From: Aerococcaceae bacterium DSM 111176
Lineage (GTDB): Bacteria; Bacillota; Bacilli; Lactobacillales; Aerococcaceae
Direction: 5' to 3'
Assembly (NCBI GenBank): GCA_015863215.1
Contig: JACBXN010000009.1
Location: 1-53,062, forward strand
Length of the DNA: 53,062 nucleotides
Of this stretch, positions 1 through 9,019 are shown piece after piece. The notes below the pieces were generated by a model. It was not told the origin of the DNA. It saw only the letters and a program-made list of their open reading frames with translations, and made no database searches. The position numbers were made by a program, and so were the translations under genes. The first letter of the stretch is position 1. Every line of letters starts with the position of its first letter.

Positions 1-60
1 CGAGGTGAAATCGAACTGCACGAAGAATCATTGATGTCATTTCTTTTGGCACGCGAATAA
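1..60 (+). CDS. C-terminal tail of an unidentified protein (partial)
   Basis: Frame 1 is open from the window edge and ends at a TAA at 58-60, leaving 19 residues (RGEIELHEESLMSFLLARE). Too little remains to name a family. The next 100 bases carry no gene and the following reading frame is a 5'-truncated paralogue, so this could be the end of an inserted gene or mobile element. That is inference. Confidence 0.35.
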   Translation, partial: RGEIELHEESLMSFLLARE

Positions 61-164
61 ACTCCTATTCAAAGCAAATTTGACTAACGTGCAAAGTTAG
101 ACTGTCCACTTTCTTGACATAACTCCAGTTCAAATTTTTACACGCTGAATTATGTCATAGGATA
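61..164. other. Possible insertion/recombination junction with inverted repeats
   Basis: The short non-coding stretch contains CTAAC/GTTAG (7-nt loop) and a wider pair TGACATAA / TTATGTCA. It lies exactly where the homology of the truncated downstream paralogue begins. The string starting ACTGTCCACTTTCTTGACA resembles IS3-type ends in style, but I cannot identify an element. Confidence 0.25.
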
Positions 165-755
165 GTTTCCAAAAAGGTTAAAGATAAATCCGGAAAATGG
201 AAGAAATCACTCTTTACACGTGAACAACAAAAGAATTTAAAAAAATTAGAGGCTGAAATTCAAGAGAAGATTAAAGAGATTAAAGATTTTGATTTATTCA
301 AAATAGCGGATCATGAAATCTATTTTAGAAAATTTAATGCATTGCATGGCTATGTTGAAAAACACATTGCAACTGGAAATCAAATGGAAGATCAAGATGA
401 TGTTTTAATCAACCCGGAGCAAATTGAGAGATTGCAACTTGTTGTTGAAGAAATTAATAAAGGGCTGCAAGCTTTTGTCAAAAAGGGTGAGGAGCTAAAT
501 GATGTAAAGGTGGTGTTGGATGAAAATGATGAGTTAACAGAAGAAGCCCAACAAAAATTAGACGAGATTGGGAGTTATTTACCACTTGAGTTAGCTGAAA
601 AAACATTTCCAACCATGGATGGACCGTTCTTTGGTGAGTTAGAATATGGTGAATTTTATTTCAGTGATCTAGAACGATTGGTTGAATTTTTGAATGAAAG
701 CAAAGAGAAATGGCAATCACCCGATTATTTAATGGCGTATATGATGTATTATTAA
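165..755 (+). pseudogene. 5'-truncated paralogue of the next gene, family unknown
   Basis: The frame is open from 123 without an ATG; the first usable start is a TTG at 342 with no ribosome site. From about 165 the translation aligns with residues ~125-294 of the following gene. Shared landmarks are FNAL(H/F)GY(V/I)EKH(I/M)AT near the middle, then LELAE...P(T)..GPFFG and a C-terminal LN(E/Q)S(K/R)(E/D)KW end. The N-terminal ~120 residues of the paralogue are missing, so this looks like a decayed tandem duplicate whose 5' part was removed, probably at the junction just upstream. A short functional protein from TTG 342 is possible but unlikely. The family is not recognised; both copies are Glu/Lys-rich and look soluble. 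Confidence 0.6.
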
Positions 756-772
756 AGATAGAAGGTGGAATC

Positions 773-1657
773 ATGGAATTATATGGCAGATTATTCTTGC
801 AGAGAAAGGATAGAGACTTCGAGCATGATGAGTTATATAGCACTTATCAATATTTAGATGAGAGAAAAGAACGAATCAAGCGAGATATAAAGAGGTCACA
901 TTATGATCAGTTAGTAAAGGATTACCCTACACTTGAGTCTCTAAAGTTATCGAAAAACCCAGAAATTTTAAGGAATATAAGTTCAGTCAAACAACAAAAA
1001 CTAGAGTGGAAGGACATTTGGGATCTAGATAACTTGGAAAACTACTTACATCAAAAAATTTGCCAACAAATCATTGATTCTAGAATGGCGAATCGATGGG
1101 GGACTTTAAAGGAAGAATTCTACTCGAAACAACAGTTGCTAGAAGTTAACGAAATCGATAAGGAAAGCAACTATTTATCACACCAACTTGAATGGATGGT
1201 AGGATATGAGGAAGATGATAGTTATAAAAATGCAAGAACATTCAGTGAGTTCAATGCATTATTTGGATACATTGAAAAACATATGGCTACAGAGGAGCAA
1301 ATGTTAGAGCAACAAAATATCTCATTACCATCTGATGACTTAGACGAATTTATAGAGAAGTTAGAGTTGATTAATACGAGTTGGGAAGAATATAAGGAAC
1401 TAGCAGATAGTCTGGATGAAAATAGATGGTTTGATTCAGATTCGAAGGCGGTTCAACATTTGAAAGATCAAGGTAAACCAACACCTTTTGAACTAGCGGA
1501 AACTTTACTTCCTACTACACCTGGACCTTTCTTTGGTAGCCAAGATTATGATTCAAGTTATTTTTATCATGTGTCAGATTTACTGAATTTTTTGAATCAA
1601 TCTAGAGATAAGTGGTTATCTGAGGATTACAGCATGGTATACAGCATGCACTATTAA
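773..1657 (+). CDS. Uncharacterised soluble protein, intact tandem paralogue
   Basis: This 294-residue protein starts at ATG 773, preceded by AGAAGGTGG; an in-frame upstream ATG at 710 lies inside the preceding gene and has no ribosome site. The sequence is charged, has no signal peptide or membrane segment, and is mostly helix-forming. Its C-terminal half (from about residue 125) is homologous to the truncated copy just upstream, with the shared blocks FNAL-GYIEKH, ELAET, PGPFFG and LNQSRDKW. It begins 17 bases after the upstream copy ends and is followed by a strong terminator. I do not recognise the family. Tandem paralogues like this occur among toxin/immunity and phage-derived clusters, but nothing here shows such a role. 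Confidence 0.75.
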   Translation: MELYGRLFLQRKDRDFEHDELYSTYQYLDERKERIKRDIKRSHYDQLVKDYPTLESLKLSKNPEILRNISSVKQQKLEWKDIWDLDNLENYLHQKICQQIIDSRMANRWGTLKEEFYSKQQLLEVNEIDKESNYLSHQLEWMVGYEEDDSYKNARTFSEFNALFGYIEKHMATEEQMLEQQNISLPSDDLDEFIEKLELINTSWEEYKELADSLDENRWFDSDSKAVQHLKDQGKPTPFELAETLLPTTPGPFFGSQDYDSSYFYHVSDLLNFLNQSRDKWLSEDYSMVYSMHY

Positions 1658-1667
1658 TTTAAAAATT

Positions 1668-1709
1668 CCCCAGAATTAAGCGAACAATCGCTAATTCTGG
1701 GGCTTTCTT
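1668..1709 (+). terminator. Rho-independent terminator
   Basis: An 11-bp perfect stem (CCCCAGAATTA / TAATTCTGGGG) extended by an inner GCGA/TCGC pair and followed by CTTTCTTAT. It ends the unknown plus-strand gene and sits just before the end of the convergent helicase gene. Confidence 0.8.
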
Positions 1710-1714
1710 ATCTT

Positions 1715-4600
1715 CTATACAAAATCCTCATAACTCGTTAAATATTTAAATAAACGATGATCAATAGGATTTTTAAATTTTAAGTCCATATGAACGACAT
1801 TTTCATGTTTGTCTTCAGATGTTACTTTTTGTGTTTGTTTAATGGTTTCGTGAACAGGCTTTACCTCACCTAAATAGTAAAATTCTTTTGAATCATCATC
1901 ATTTGATTTCTTGGCAAAGACATAGAAATTCCAGTCATTTACTTCATTATATAAGATTTGTACTTCAGGTGACTGCATTGTTCGTTTTGATTTAGTAAAC
2001 CAATGCATTGTTACTTGATCGACTAATTTATCTTCATATGCCATAAGAGCACCTTGGAAATTATCGCCTTTATTAAGTGTTATAAAGATGACGAAATTTC
2101 TATTCGTCTCATCTCTGGCATATCCTCCGATATTTTGATCGACCATTTGCTCTTTCCAAGTTAACATTCTTAACGTATCCCGACGACGGTATCGTTGGTG
2201 TGCCGTAAAGGGTAATGCGTTATCGAATGATTGATTATTTAAAGCACCTAATTTAATCAAATCCATCAATAATGTCACGAAGAAAGGGTCAGATAAAGCG
2301 CGTTTAAAGCTCTCTGTCGCAGCAATCCGGTCATCAAGAGTGGTTATTACCGCGCCTTGTTGGTAAGTCTTCTTATAACCCCCGACATAAAATTCAGTAG
2401 AAAGTGTACTTAACACATTTTCTATAATGTTCATATCCGTTGGTAATTGATGTTTTTCGAAAATTCCAATGACCTCGTTCATTGCTAAACTACTTTCAGG
2501 AGAGTCTATAAAATAGTTGATTAATATTAATTCATGTAATCTTTGTCCTAATGCGATTTCTCTTGTCACAAACTTTAAAATATCAACCGAAAAATCAGGT
2601 AATACTATATCGATTTCCTTCTTCTTAACCAGATAATCATAGTAAGTGCCTGATTTATTAGCGATAATTTCTGGATCGATATTTTTGTGCTCATAGAAAT
2701 CAGTTAATAAAGGAATGCGTCCAAGACGATTCTTTAGTTGGTAATAAGCCTCATCAATTACTTTCATTGAGTCGAGTGAAGCAGCGTTAATTGATTCATA
2801 AATTCGTTCTTTAGCGATCTGTTCAAAATTGATTGCTGAAAGACCAGAGATATAATGAGTGTCGTTGACATCTTGTCTAAGACCGTTTTTATTCCCAGAA
2901 TTATCCCCAGAGAGTGCGACAGGAATTAAATAATTATTTTTATAATTCCCAATGAAATCAATAATTGTCACAAATTCTTTTGACTCATGCTTTCGTAGCC
3001 CACGTCCAAGTTGTTGGATAAAGACAATACTCGATTGAGTATTGCGCAACATAATGACTTGATTCACTTTCGGGATATCGATTCCTTCATTAAATATATC
3101 GACAGTGAAAATATACCGGATTACGCCTTCTTCAAGTTGAGCGACAACCTCCTCACGTCTCTCCTGACTATCCTCTCCCGTTAATGCAATACTCTTATAA
3201 CCCTTCTGTGTAAAAGAATCCGCCAATGACCAAGCTTCCTTTTTACTACTACAAAAGATAAGACCTTTAGTACTCCTATTTGTAATGCCGTAATAGTTAA
3301 TCTTCTCGATTAAATAATTAACCCGTTCATAGTGAACCAAATATTTCAAATCGGTTGTTTCATTAATACTCTCACCACCGTGTTCATAATCAGTTACCCC
3401 AAAATAATGGAATGGAGACAACATATCTTCTTCGAGGGCTTCTTGTAGACGAATTTCATAAGCGATATTATAATCAAAAATTTCATAAATATTTAACCCA
3501 TCAGTACGCTCAGGGGTAGCAGTCATCCCCATCAAAAAGTCAGGCTCAAAATAGTCTATGACCGACTGATAGGATTTAGCCCCAGCGCGGTGCACTTCAT
3601 CAATTAAAATATAATCGAAGTAATCTTTCCCAAAATATTCTTGCCATTCGGGTTTACTAATCATATTAATAGTCGCAAATAAATATTTTGCATCGACATC
3701 TCTCTGGTTTCCAGAGAAAATACCGAATTGACTCGCATCTTCTCGTAAGACCTTTTTATATGAATGCATGGCACTATTTAAAATTTGTTCTCGGTGGACG
3801 ATAAAGAGGAACCGTTTTGGCTGATAATTCAAGACATCAAATGCAGATAAATAAGTTTTACCTGTCCCTGTGGCTGAAATAACGAGCGCACGATTCTCGC
3901 CACTATCACGGACATTTTGAATACTTCGTAAAGCTCTTTCTTGCATTTTATTAGGCACAACAATATCTGATGGAAGTATATCTGTCACCACTTCTTGAGG
4001 TGACAGTCGGTTTGCAGTGTCCTGTGTTTGATAAGTAATATTGTAGTCGGTAATCCATTCTTTCGTTAAAGGAGTAGCACTTACCCATTCCTCTTCCATA
4101 TGACGTTTCATTTGATGGATGATTTCACCGTGGTCATAGCTGGCAAGACGAATATTCCATTCATAATTCATTTTAAGAGCACTCATCGTTAAGTTTGAAC
4201 TCCCAATAATAAGGGAATGATAGTCTTTATGTTTGAATAAGTATCCTTTTGAATGAAAGCCTGACTTCTTAGAAATACGTACTTCAAGATTTGGAATCTT
4301 GAGCAGTTCATAAAAGACAGTTGGCGAATTAAAGTAAAGATAAGTTGATGTAATCAGTCTTCCTGATAGGCCTCTGTCGTGCAAATCTGCTAGCTGTACT
4401 TTAACCGCATCGAGGCCACTTTCAGTAATAAAGGCAGTTGAAAAGAAGAACTCCTCGCATTGATCAATGTCGTCTTGCAACATCGTTAGTAGAAATTCCT
4501 TGTTTTCGGGTTGATTAATAATTAATTTTGGGTCGTAAAGCGTCCCTGTCACTGATTGATCAATAAAGGCACGTTCGAGTGATTGTTTTAGAGGATCCAT
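1715..4600 (-). CDS. PLD nuclease-SF2 helicase-DUF3427 protein
   Basis: A 961-residue multidomain protein. Residues ~30-180 form a phospholipase-D-like nuclease domain with HSK at 116-118 and GSSN at 133-136. Residues ~215-560 are a superfamily 2 helicase: Walker A ATGTGKT 243-249, DEVH 334-337, TATPERTDG from 360, and a C-terminal helicase lobe with QQLGRGLRK. The remaining ~350 residues match the DUF3427 region usually found behind such helicases. The family is annotated as DEAD/DEAH helicase or type III restriction-like; a role in DNA repair or defence is suspected, not proven. It starts one base after the stop of the NUDIX gene (TGA-G-ATG), so the two are almost certainly co-translated. 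All key helicase and PLD residues seen are intact. Confidence 0.9.
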   Translation of the reverse strand: MDPLKQSLERAFIDQSVTGTLYDPKLIINQPENKEFLLTMLQDDIDQCEEFFFSTAFITESGLDAVKVQLADLHDRGLSGRLITSTYLYFNSPTVFYELLKIPNLEVRISKKSGFHSKGYLFKHKDYHSLIIGSSNLTMSALKMNYEWNIRLASYDHGEIIHQMKRHMEEEWVSATPLTKEWITDYNITYQTQDTANRLSPQEVVTDILPSDIVVPNKMQERALRSIQNVRDSGENRALVISATGTGKTYLSAFDVLNYQPKRFLFIVHREQILNSAMHSYKKVLREDASQFGIFSGNQRDVDAKYLFATINMISKPEWQEYFGKDYFDYILIDEVHRAGAKSYQSVIDYFEPDFLMGMTATPERTDGLNIYEIFDYNIAYEIRLQEALEEDMLSPFHYFGVTDYEHGGESINETTDLKYLVHYERVNYLIEKINYYGITNRSTKGLIFCSSKKEAWSLADSFTQKGYKSIALTGEDSQERREEVVAQLEEGVIRYIFTVDIFNEGIDIPKVNQVIMLRNTQSSIVFIQQLGRGLRKHESKEFVTIIDFIGNYKNNYLIPVALSGDNSGNKNGLRQDVNDTHYISGLSAINFEQIAKERIYESINAASLDSMKVIDEAYYQLKNRLGRIPLLTDFYEHKNIDPEIIANKSGTYYDYLVKKKEIDIVLPDFSVDILKFVTREIALGQRLHELILINYFIDSPESSLAMNEVIGIFEKHQLPTDMNIIENVLSTLSTEFYVGGYKKTYQQGAVITTLDDRIAATESFKRALSDPFFVTLLMDLIKLGALNNQSFDNALPFTAHQRYRRRDTLRMLTWKEQMVDQNIGGYARDETNRNFVIFITLNKGDNFQGALMAYEDKLVDQVTMHWFTKSKRTMQSPEVQILYNEVNDWNFYVFAKKSNDDDSKEFYYLGEVKPVHETIKQTQKVTSEDKHENVVHMDLKFKNPIDHRLFKYLTSYEDFV

Positions 4601-4601
4601 C

Positions 4602-5012
4602 TCATAAGTCCTCTAAATTTTCTTTACTTAATTTTTCGATAATAGGGATGTCTGCTGGTGCCCAATCGAGTGTGTTTAATTCTTCAGCTGGTAGCCATTT
4701 TGAATCGTGATGTTCCTTTAATAATGGCACTTCGCCTTTTAAGTGGCAAACAATGGTTGTTAAATGAACCGTTCCAAAGTCATACTCGTGAGAAACAGAC
4801 ATGTAAATATCCTCGTTCATCTCAACTTCGATTTCTAACTCCTCAATCAATTCACGTTGGAGAGCAGTATGATGCGTTTCACCTGCTTCGACTTTTCCTC
4901 CAGGAAATTCCCATTTTAAAGGAAGTGAACCATGATTATTTCTTTGGGCACAGAATATTTTACTGTCCTGAATAATGATTGCACCTGATACTTCAATATT
5001 TTTTCGATTCAT
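4602..5012 (-). CDS. NUDIX hydrolase, MutT-like
   Basis: A 136-residue protein with a complete Nudix box (GX5EX7REUXEEXXU), seen as GGKVEAGE followed by RELIEELEIEV at about residues 38-63. The N-terminal IEVSGAIIIQDSKIFCAQR and GSLPLKWEFPGGK are typical of MutT/CTP-pyrophosphohydrolase-type enzymes that clean damaged (d)NTPs. It is the first gene of a two-gene minus-strand operon with the PLD-helicase-DUF3427 gene, one base apart. NUDIX-DUF3427 pairing suggests one process, perhaps handling damaged or modified nucleotides together with a DNA-processing helicase; that functional link is inference. Confidence 0.9.
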   Translation of the reverse strand: MNRKNIEVSGAIIIQDSKIFCAQRNNHGSLPLKWEFPGGKVEAGETHHTALQRELIEELEIEVEMNEDIYMSVSHEYDFGTVHLTTIVCHLKGEVPLLKEHHDSKWLPAEELNTLDWAPADIPIIEKLSKENLEDL

Positions 5013-5149
5013 GTGATACCTCCTGAATTGTATTAATTCAAGTATAGCAGCTCTTTGTTGAAATAAAAAGATCGACGAAAGTTATATTAGGGAGCAAGGA
5101 ATGAAAGGTATATTAATGAAGAATCGACACTACAACCCTTTTTCTGTGT

Positions 5150-5155
5150 TATAAT
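5150..5155 (+). promoter_or_regulatory. Probable -10 element of the inositol phosphatase gene
   Basis: A perfect TATAAT lies 45 bases upstream of the start codon. The best -35 (TCGACA at 5124) has a 20-bp spacer, longer than ideal, so only the -10 is reported. Confidence 0.45.
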
Positions 5156-5200
5156 TTTCCTTGTAGACAAAGAGAACGCCAATGAAAGCGAGGGAATTCG

Positions 5201-5974
5201 ATGTTTGATTATCAACTGCATCATATAGTAGTTACATGGTTGAGATATGCCGGGGATATAATTAAGAATAGTTTTGAACGTGATATTTGGATTGATACCA
5301 AAGAATCTGACCGCGATTTAGTTACAGAGATGGACCGTTTCTTAGAAAAAGATTTAGTTCAGCGTATTCGATCAGGATTTCCTGGACATCGTATCATTAG
5401 TGAAGAAGGTTTCGGGGACACTGTTAGAGATACGAAAGGTTTCATTTGGACCATCGACCCCATCGATGGCACGATGAATTATGTGAAACAACGTGAAAAT
5501 TTTGGAACAATGATTGGTTTGTTTTATAATGGCAATCCGATTGCTGGGTATTTATATACGCCAATGGATGATAAATTAATTTACGGTATTGTAGGTGAAG
5601 GTGTCTTTGTTAATGAAAGACGCTTAAAACCAATGGATGTCTCTCATCTAAAAGACAGCATCTTACTCACATCCAATGAATACTTACTTCGAAATGATTT
5701 AAATTTACAAGAAATACACGCAGCGGCTTTTAGTTCACGGGCGACAGGAGCAAGCATTTTAAAATTTATGCAAGTCATAGAAGGTAAGGCGGCAACTTTT
5801 GTTATGCCACATTCTCATGTCTGGGACTTTGCGGCTGGATGGGCAATTTGCGAGGCGTTAGGAATGAAGTGTACACAATCTGACGGAAGCCCATTATCTA
5901 TATTACAAGGAAGCTCACTTGTTGTGGCGAATCCTACCGTTCATCAAGAAGTACTAGAAATTATCAATCAGTAA
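5201..5974 (+). CDS. suhB: Inositol monophosphatase family protein
   Basis: A 257-residue Mg2+-dependent phosphatase of the IMPase/FBPase-like superfamily. Metal-site motifs are all present: SEEGFG (~residue 67), DPIDGTMNYV (~87-96) and WDFAAGWA (~209). Members hydrolyse inositol-1-phosphate or related sugar phosphates; in Firmicutes the physiological substrate is often unknown. It is transcribed alone after a TATAAT 45 bases upstream and divergently from the NUDIX gene. No signal peptide. Length and motifs are normal for the family. Confidence 0.88.
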   Translation: MFDYQLHHIVVTWLRYAGDIIKNSFERDIWIDTKESDRDLVTEMDRFLEKDLVQRIRSGFPGHRIISEEGFGDTVRDTKGFIWTIDPIDGTMNYVKQRENFGTMIGLFYNGNPIAGYLYTPMDDKLIYGIVGEGVFVNERRLKPMDVSHLKDSILLTSNEYLLRNDLNLQEIHAAAFSSRATGASILKFMQVIEGKAATFVMPHSHVWDFAAGWAICEALGMKCTQSDGSPLSILQGSSLVVANPTVHQEVLEIINQ

Positions 5975-6008
5975 TTATACGATTAATTAAAACTAAGTGA
6001 GAAAACAA

Positions 6009-6036
6009 TCGACAAGATTAGAATGTCTGTTAAGAT
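6009..6036 (+). promoter_or_regulatory. Promoter of Met T-box 1 transcript
   Basis: TCGACA at 6009 and TAAGAT at 6031 with a 16-bp spacer. The spacer holds AGAATGTCT (6020-6028), a 9-mer also present just upstream of the -10 of the other two Met T-box promoters in this window. Confidence 0.55.
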
Positions 6037-6062
6037 AATTATAAATTAATAAACAATAATTT

Positions 6063-6315
6063 ACGTTGAAGAGTAGAGTAAATTGGGGAAGCCTTATTAG
6101 AGAGTCCTTATCGTGGTGTAAGAGGGCAGTGTGGAATCAATTGAAAATGGGCTCTGAGTATTAACTATAAGCATGAGTGAATAGTTAACGGTCGTGCCCG
6201 TTATCCGCACCTAGTCTGGAAAGACTAATTGAGATTTAAAATTGGCAGCAATTTAAATGAATTAAGGTGGTACCACGTAATTTACGTCCTTTCATATGAG
6301 AGGATGTATTTTTTT
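6063..6315 (+). ncRNA. T-box riboswitch, methionine specifier
   Basis: Stem I shows the AGTA loop-E element, AGAGAG and GGTG apical motifs. Between the upper stem (AATTG/CAATT) and lower stem (AGAGT/GCTCT) the 3' strand reads GAAAATGG, placing the specifier codon ATG at 6147-6149. The T-box AAGGTGGTACCACG is at 6264-6277; its UGGU bulge pairs with an A73-CCA end, as in tRNA-Met. The terminator TACGTCCT/AGGATGTA plus seven T ends at 6315. It predicts antitermination of the symporter and PLP-enzyme genes when uncharged tRNA-Met accumulates. Confidence 0.9.
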
Positions 6316-6456
6316 ATGATGCGAGAGAAAAATATATTTATTCATAGAAAACGTTTTACCAAAGATAATTGAGCTAAGTCAATGTAATAGAATGAAATTT
6401 TTTGTACAATAGGGCGCATTGATAAAAATAATTTTAAAAAAGAAAGTAGGCATTCT

Positions 6457-7731
6457 ATGAATTGGTTAGCATTGTTATCCGTATTTGTTATCTTTGGTTT
6501 ATTACATTACATGAATAAAAAAGGCGTATCATTTTTAGTTCGTGTATTAACAGCAACATTCCTTGGTGGAGTGATTGGACTTATTTTTGCAGGGCATACA
6601 GAATATGTACAGCCGATTGGACGTATTTACGCAAACTTATTACGTGCAGTTGTAACACCGTTACTATTATTCTCAGTTATTAAGACAGTTGTGTCTTTAA
6701 ATGATTTGGAGAGTTTATCTTCAATTGGTGGCCGTACAATGGCAGCATTAAGTGTTCATAATGTATTAGGTACAATTGGAGCAATTGTCTTTTCATTATT
6801 ATTCAATATTGGTTCAGGAGCGAATGTAACAATTCCTACTGACGCTGAAATTGCTGAAGTACCAGCATTTACTGATACAATTATTAGTTTCTTCCCATCG
6901 AACTTTATTGGACATATGGCGGAGAACCAAGTATTACCAGTTATTGTCTTTGCGGCATTAATTGGGGTTGCCATTTTATTAGTGGATGACAGAGAATCAG
7001 TGGCACCATTCGTTTCATTTATTGAAGCAGGGGACAAAGTAATGTTCCAATTAGTAAGTATCGTAACGAAATTTACACCTTACGCAGTATTATCATTAAT
7101 CGCAAACCGTATTGGAACGATGGATGTTGAGTCAATGCAATCATTATTAATTGTATTAGTTACAGCGTTTGTTGCGACATTCTTCCATTCATTTGTTACA
7201 ACAACAGGAATCAACGCCGTTTTAGGGAAAGTAAACCCAATGCCATTCTTAAAGAAATTCATGCCAGCATGGTTAATTGGTTTCTCTACACAAAGCTCAA
7301 CTGGAGCTATTCCAGCTAACGTGGAAGCACAAACTAAAATGGGTGTTCCTGATTCAGTAGCATCATTTGCGGCTTCAATCGGATCAACATTTGGTATGCC
7401 TGGATGTGCGGCAATTTGGCCAACAATCATTGTAATGTTTACAGTGAATGCGATGAATATTAATTATGGTATTACAGACTACTTACAACTTATTCTTATT
7501 TGTTTATTAGTTTCTGCAGGTACTGCAGGAGTTCCAGGTGTTGCAACAATTGTAGCAACTTCTGTTATGACAGCATTAGGTTTACCTGTTGAAATGGTAA
7601 TTTTAATGACGCCAATTTCAGCAATCGTTGATATGGGTCGTACAGCAACAAACGTTAAAGCAGCAGGATCTGCTGGTTTAGTTGTTGCAGCACAAACGGA
7701 TGCATTAGATAAGGATTTATATTACGCATAA
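6457..7731 (+). CDS. tcyP: TcyP-like dicarboxylate/amino acid:cation symporter
   Basis: A 424-residue membrane protein of the DAACS (GltP/TcyP) family with about eight hydrophobic segments and two re-entrant hairpins. The C-terminal signature SSTGAIPANV...MGVPDSVASFA...GCAAIWP...VDMGRTATNV closely follows that of B. subtilis L-cystine symporter TcyP, rather than glutamate carriers. It is the first gene behind a Met T-box and is followed after 21 bases by a Cys/Met-metabolism PLP enzyme. That context favours uptake of cystine or another sulfur amino acid for methionine supply. Substrate is inferred; cystathionine or methionine are alternatives. Slightly shorter than TcyP. Confidence 0.75.
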   Translation: MNWLALLSVFVIFGLLHYMNKKGVSFLVRVLTATFLGGVIGLIFAGHTEYVQPIGRIYANLLRAVVTPLLLFSVIKTVVSLNDLESLSSIGGRTMAALSVHNVLGTIGAIVFSLLFNIGSGANVTIPTDAEIAEVPAFTDTIISFFPSNFIGHMAENQVLPVIVFAALIGVAILLVDDRESVAPFVSFIEAGDKVMFQLVSIVTKFTPYAVLSLIANRIGTMDVESMQSLLIVLVTAFVATFFHSFVTTTGINAVLGKVNPMPFLKKFMPAWLIGFSTQSSTGAIPANVEAQTKMGVPDSVASFAASIGSTFGMPGCAAIWPTIIVMFTVNAMNINYGITDYLQLILICLLVSAGTAGVPGVATIVATSVMTALGLPVEMVILMTPISAIVDMGRTATNVKAAGSAGLVVAAQTDALDKDLYYA

Positions 7732-7752
7732 TTATTAGGAGGCAGGAGAGTC

Positions 7753-8901
7753 ATGCATTTTCAAACAAAGGCAATTCATGCAGGTCGCGAGCGAGGAATT
7801 GATGGACCTTTAAATGGCCCATCATATCCATTATATTTAACATCTACTTTTCACCAGGACAGTCATACTGAAGCAGGGGAATTTCTTTATACACGTTCAG
7901 GAAACCCAACACGTGATAATTTAGAGAAACAAGTTGCTGCTTTAGAGGAGTCAAAATATGCATTAGCAATGGCTTCAGGTATGGCTGCTGTAACGGTATC
8001 TCTATCTTTACTAGAGCCAGGGGATAAAGTGTTATTCCATGAAGATATTTATGGTGGGACTTGGTCGCTATTGGAAGATTTCTTAGCTACGCAAAAGATT
8101 GGCTTCCAAATTGTCCGTGATTTGAACGAGTTTGATTTTGCTGACTTAGATCCAGCGGTTAAGGCTGTGTTTATCGAAACACCGTCTAATCCATTGAATC
8201 AAGTGACTGATATCGAAGCAGTAGCAACTAAAGCAAAAGAACATAATTTATTAGTCATCGTTGATAATACATTTATGACTTCTTATTTACAGAAGCCGCT
8301 ACAATTAGGTGCTGATATTGTTGTTTACTCAGCAACAAAATACTATGGTGGTCACTCGGATGTTATTTCAGGTTTAATTACAGTTAATGACGATGATTTA
8401 TATGATAAATTGAAATTGTACCGTAAGGTTCAAGGTTCACCGTTATCACCATTTGACGCATTCTTAACGAATCGTGGGATTAAGACAATGCCAATCCGTA
8501 TGGATGCCCAAGAGAAGAACACAGCACAAATCTTTGAATACTTCAGAGATAGTGACGCATTTGATGCGGTTTACTATACTGGTGACCCAGCACGTCCGGA
8601 TTATACAATTCAAACAAAGCAAGCAAGTGGCTTTGGTGGATTAATTTCAGTAGTGTTAAATGAAAACTATGATTTAAATGTATTCACATCAAGCCTTCGC
8701 GTTTTCGCATTAGCTGTTAGTTTAGGTGGAGTTGAGTCATTAATGTCAGTATCTGCGACAATGACGCATGAAACCTATACTCAAGAACAACATGACAGTA
8801 TCGGTATTAAACCAAACCTTATTCGTATTGCGATTGGGATCGAACATATCGATGACTTAATTGGCGATATTGAACAAGCTTTAGAGAAAGCGAAAAAGTA
8901 A
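7753..8901 (+). CDS. metC: Cystathionine beta-lyase / gamma-synthase family PLP enzyme
   Basis: A 382-residue fold-type I PLP enzyme of the Cys/Met metabolism family. The PLP lysine is K196 in YSATKYYGGHSDV, the pyridine-binding aspartate D171 is in IVDNTF, and YTRSGNPTR and the S-G-M loop (ASGMAA) are intact. Such enzymes interconvert cystathionine, homocysteine and cysteine, or cleave methionine; sequence reading alone cannot separate beta-lyase, gamma-synthase and gamma-lyase. It has a strong AGGAGG site and shares the Met T-box transcript with the upstream TcyP-like carrier. Cleavage of cystathionine to homocysteine for methionine synthesis is the most economical reading. Confidence 0.85.
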   Translation: MHFQTKAIHAGRERGIDGPLNGPSYPLYLTSTFHQDSHTEAGEFLYTRSGNPTRDNLEKQVAALEESKYALAMASGMAAVTVSLSLLEPGDKVLFHEDIYGGTWSLLEDFLATQKIGFQIVRDLNEFDFADLDPAVKAVFIETPSNPLNQVTDIEAVATKAKEHNLLVIVDNTFMTSYLQKPLQLGADIVVYSATKYYGGHSDVISGLITVNDDDLYDKLKLYRKVQGSPLSPFDAFLTNRGIKTMPIRMDAQEKNTAQIFEYFRDSDAFDAVYYTGDPARPDYTIQTKQASGFGGLISVVLNENYDLNVFTSSLRVFALAVSLGGVESLMSVSATMTHETYTQEQHDSIGIKPNLIRIAIGIEHIDDLIGDIEQALEKAKK

Positions 8902-8917
8902 TTACATATAGAAAACG

Positions 8918-8946
8918 AAACGAGTCCAACTGGGCTCGTTTTTTTT
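8918..8946 (+). terminator. Rho-independent terminator
   Basis: AAACGAGTCC / GGGCTCGTTT stem with a short AACT loop and eight T; it ends the Met T-box 1 operon. Confidence 0.85.
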
Positions 8947-9019
8947 GAAATATAGGTCTTGAGATGCAGTGAGATGACATAGTTAGTGATATAATTAACA
9001 TTAACAAGGGGGTAATATA

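Noticed and set aside
4658-4975. Plus-strand frame opposite the NUDIX gene
   Set aside because: It is the shadow of a gene with a full Nudix box and has no ribosome site.
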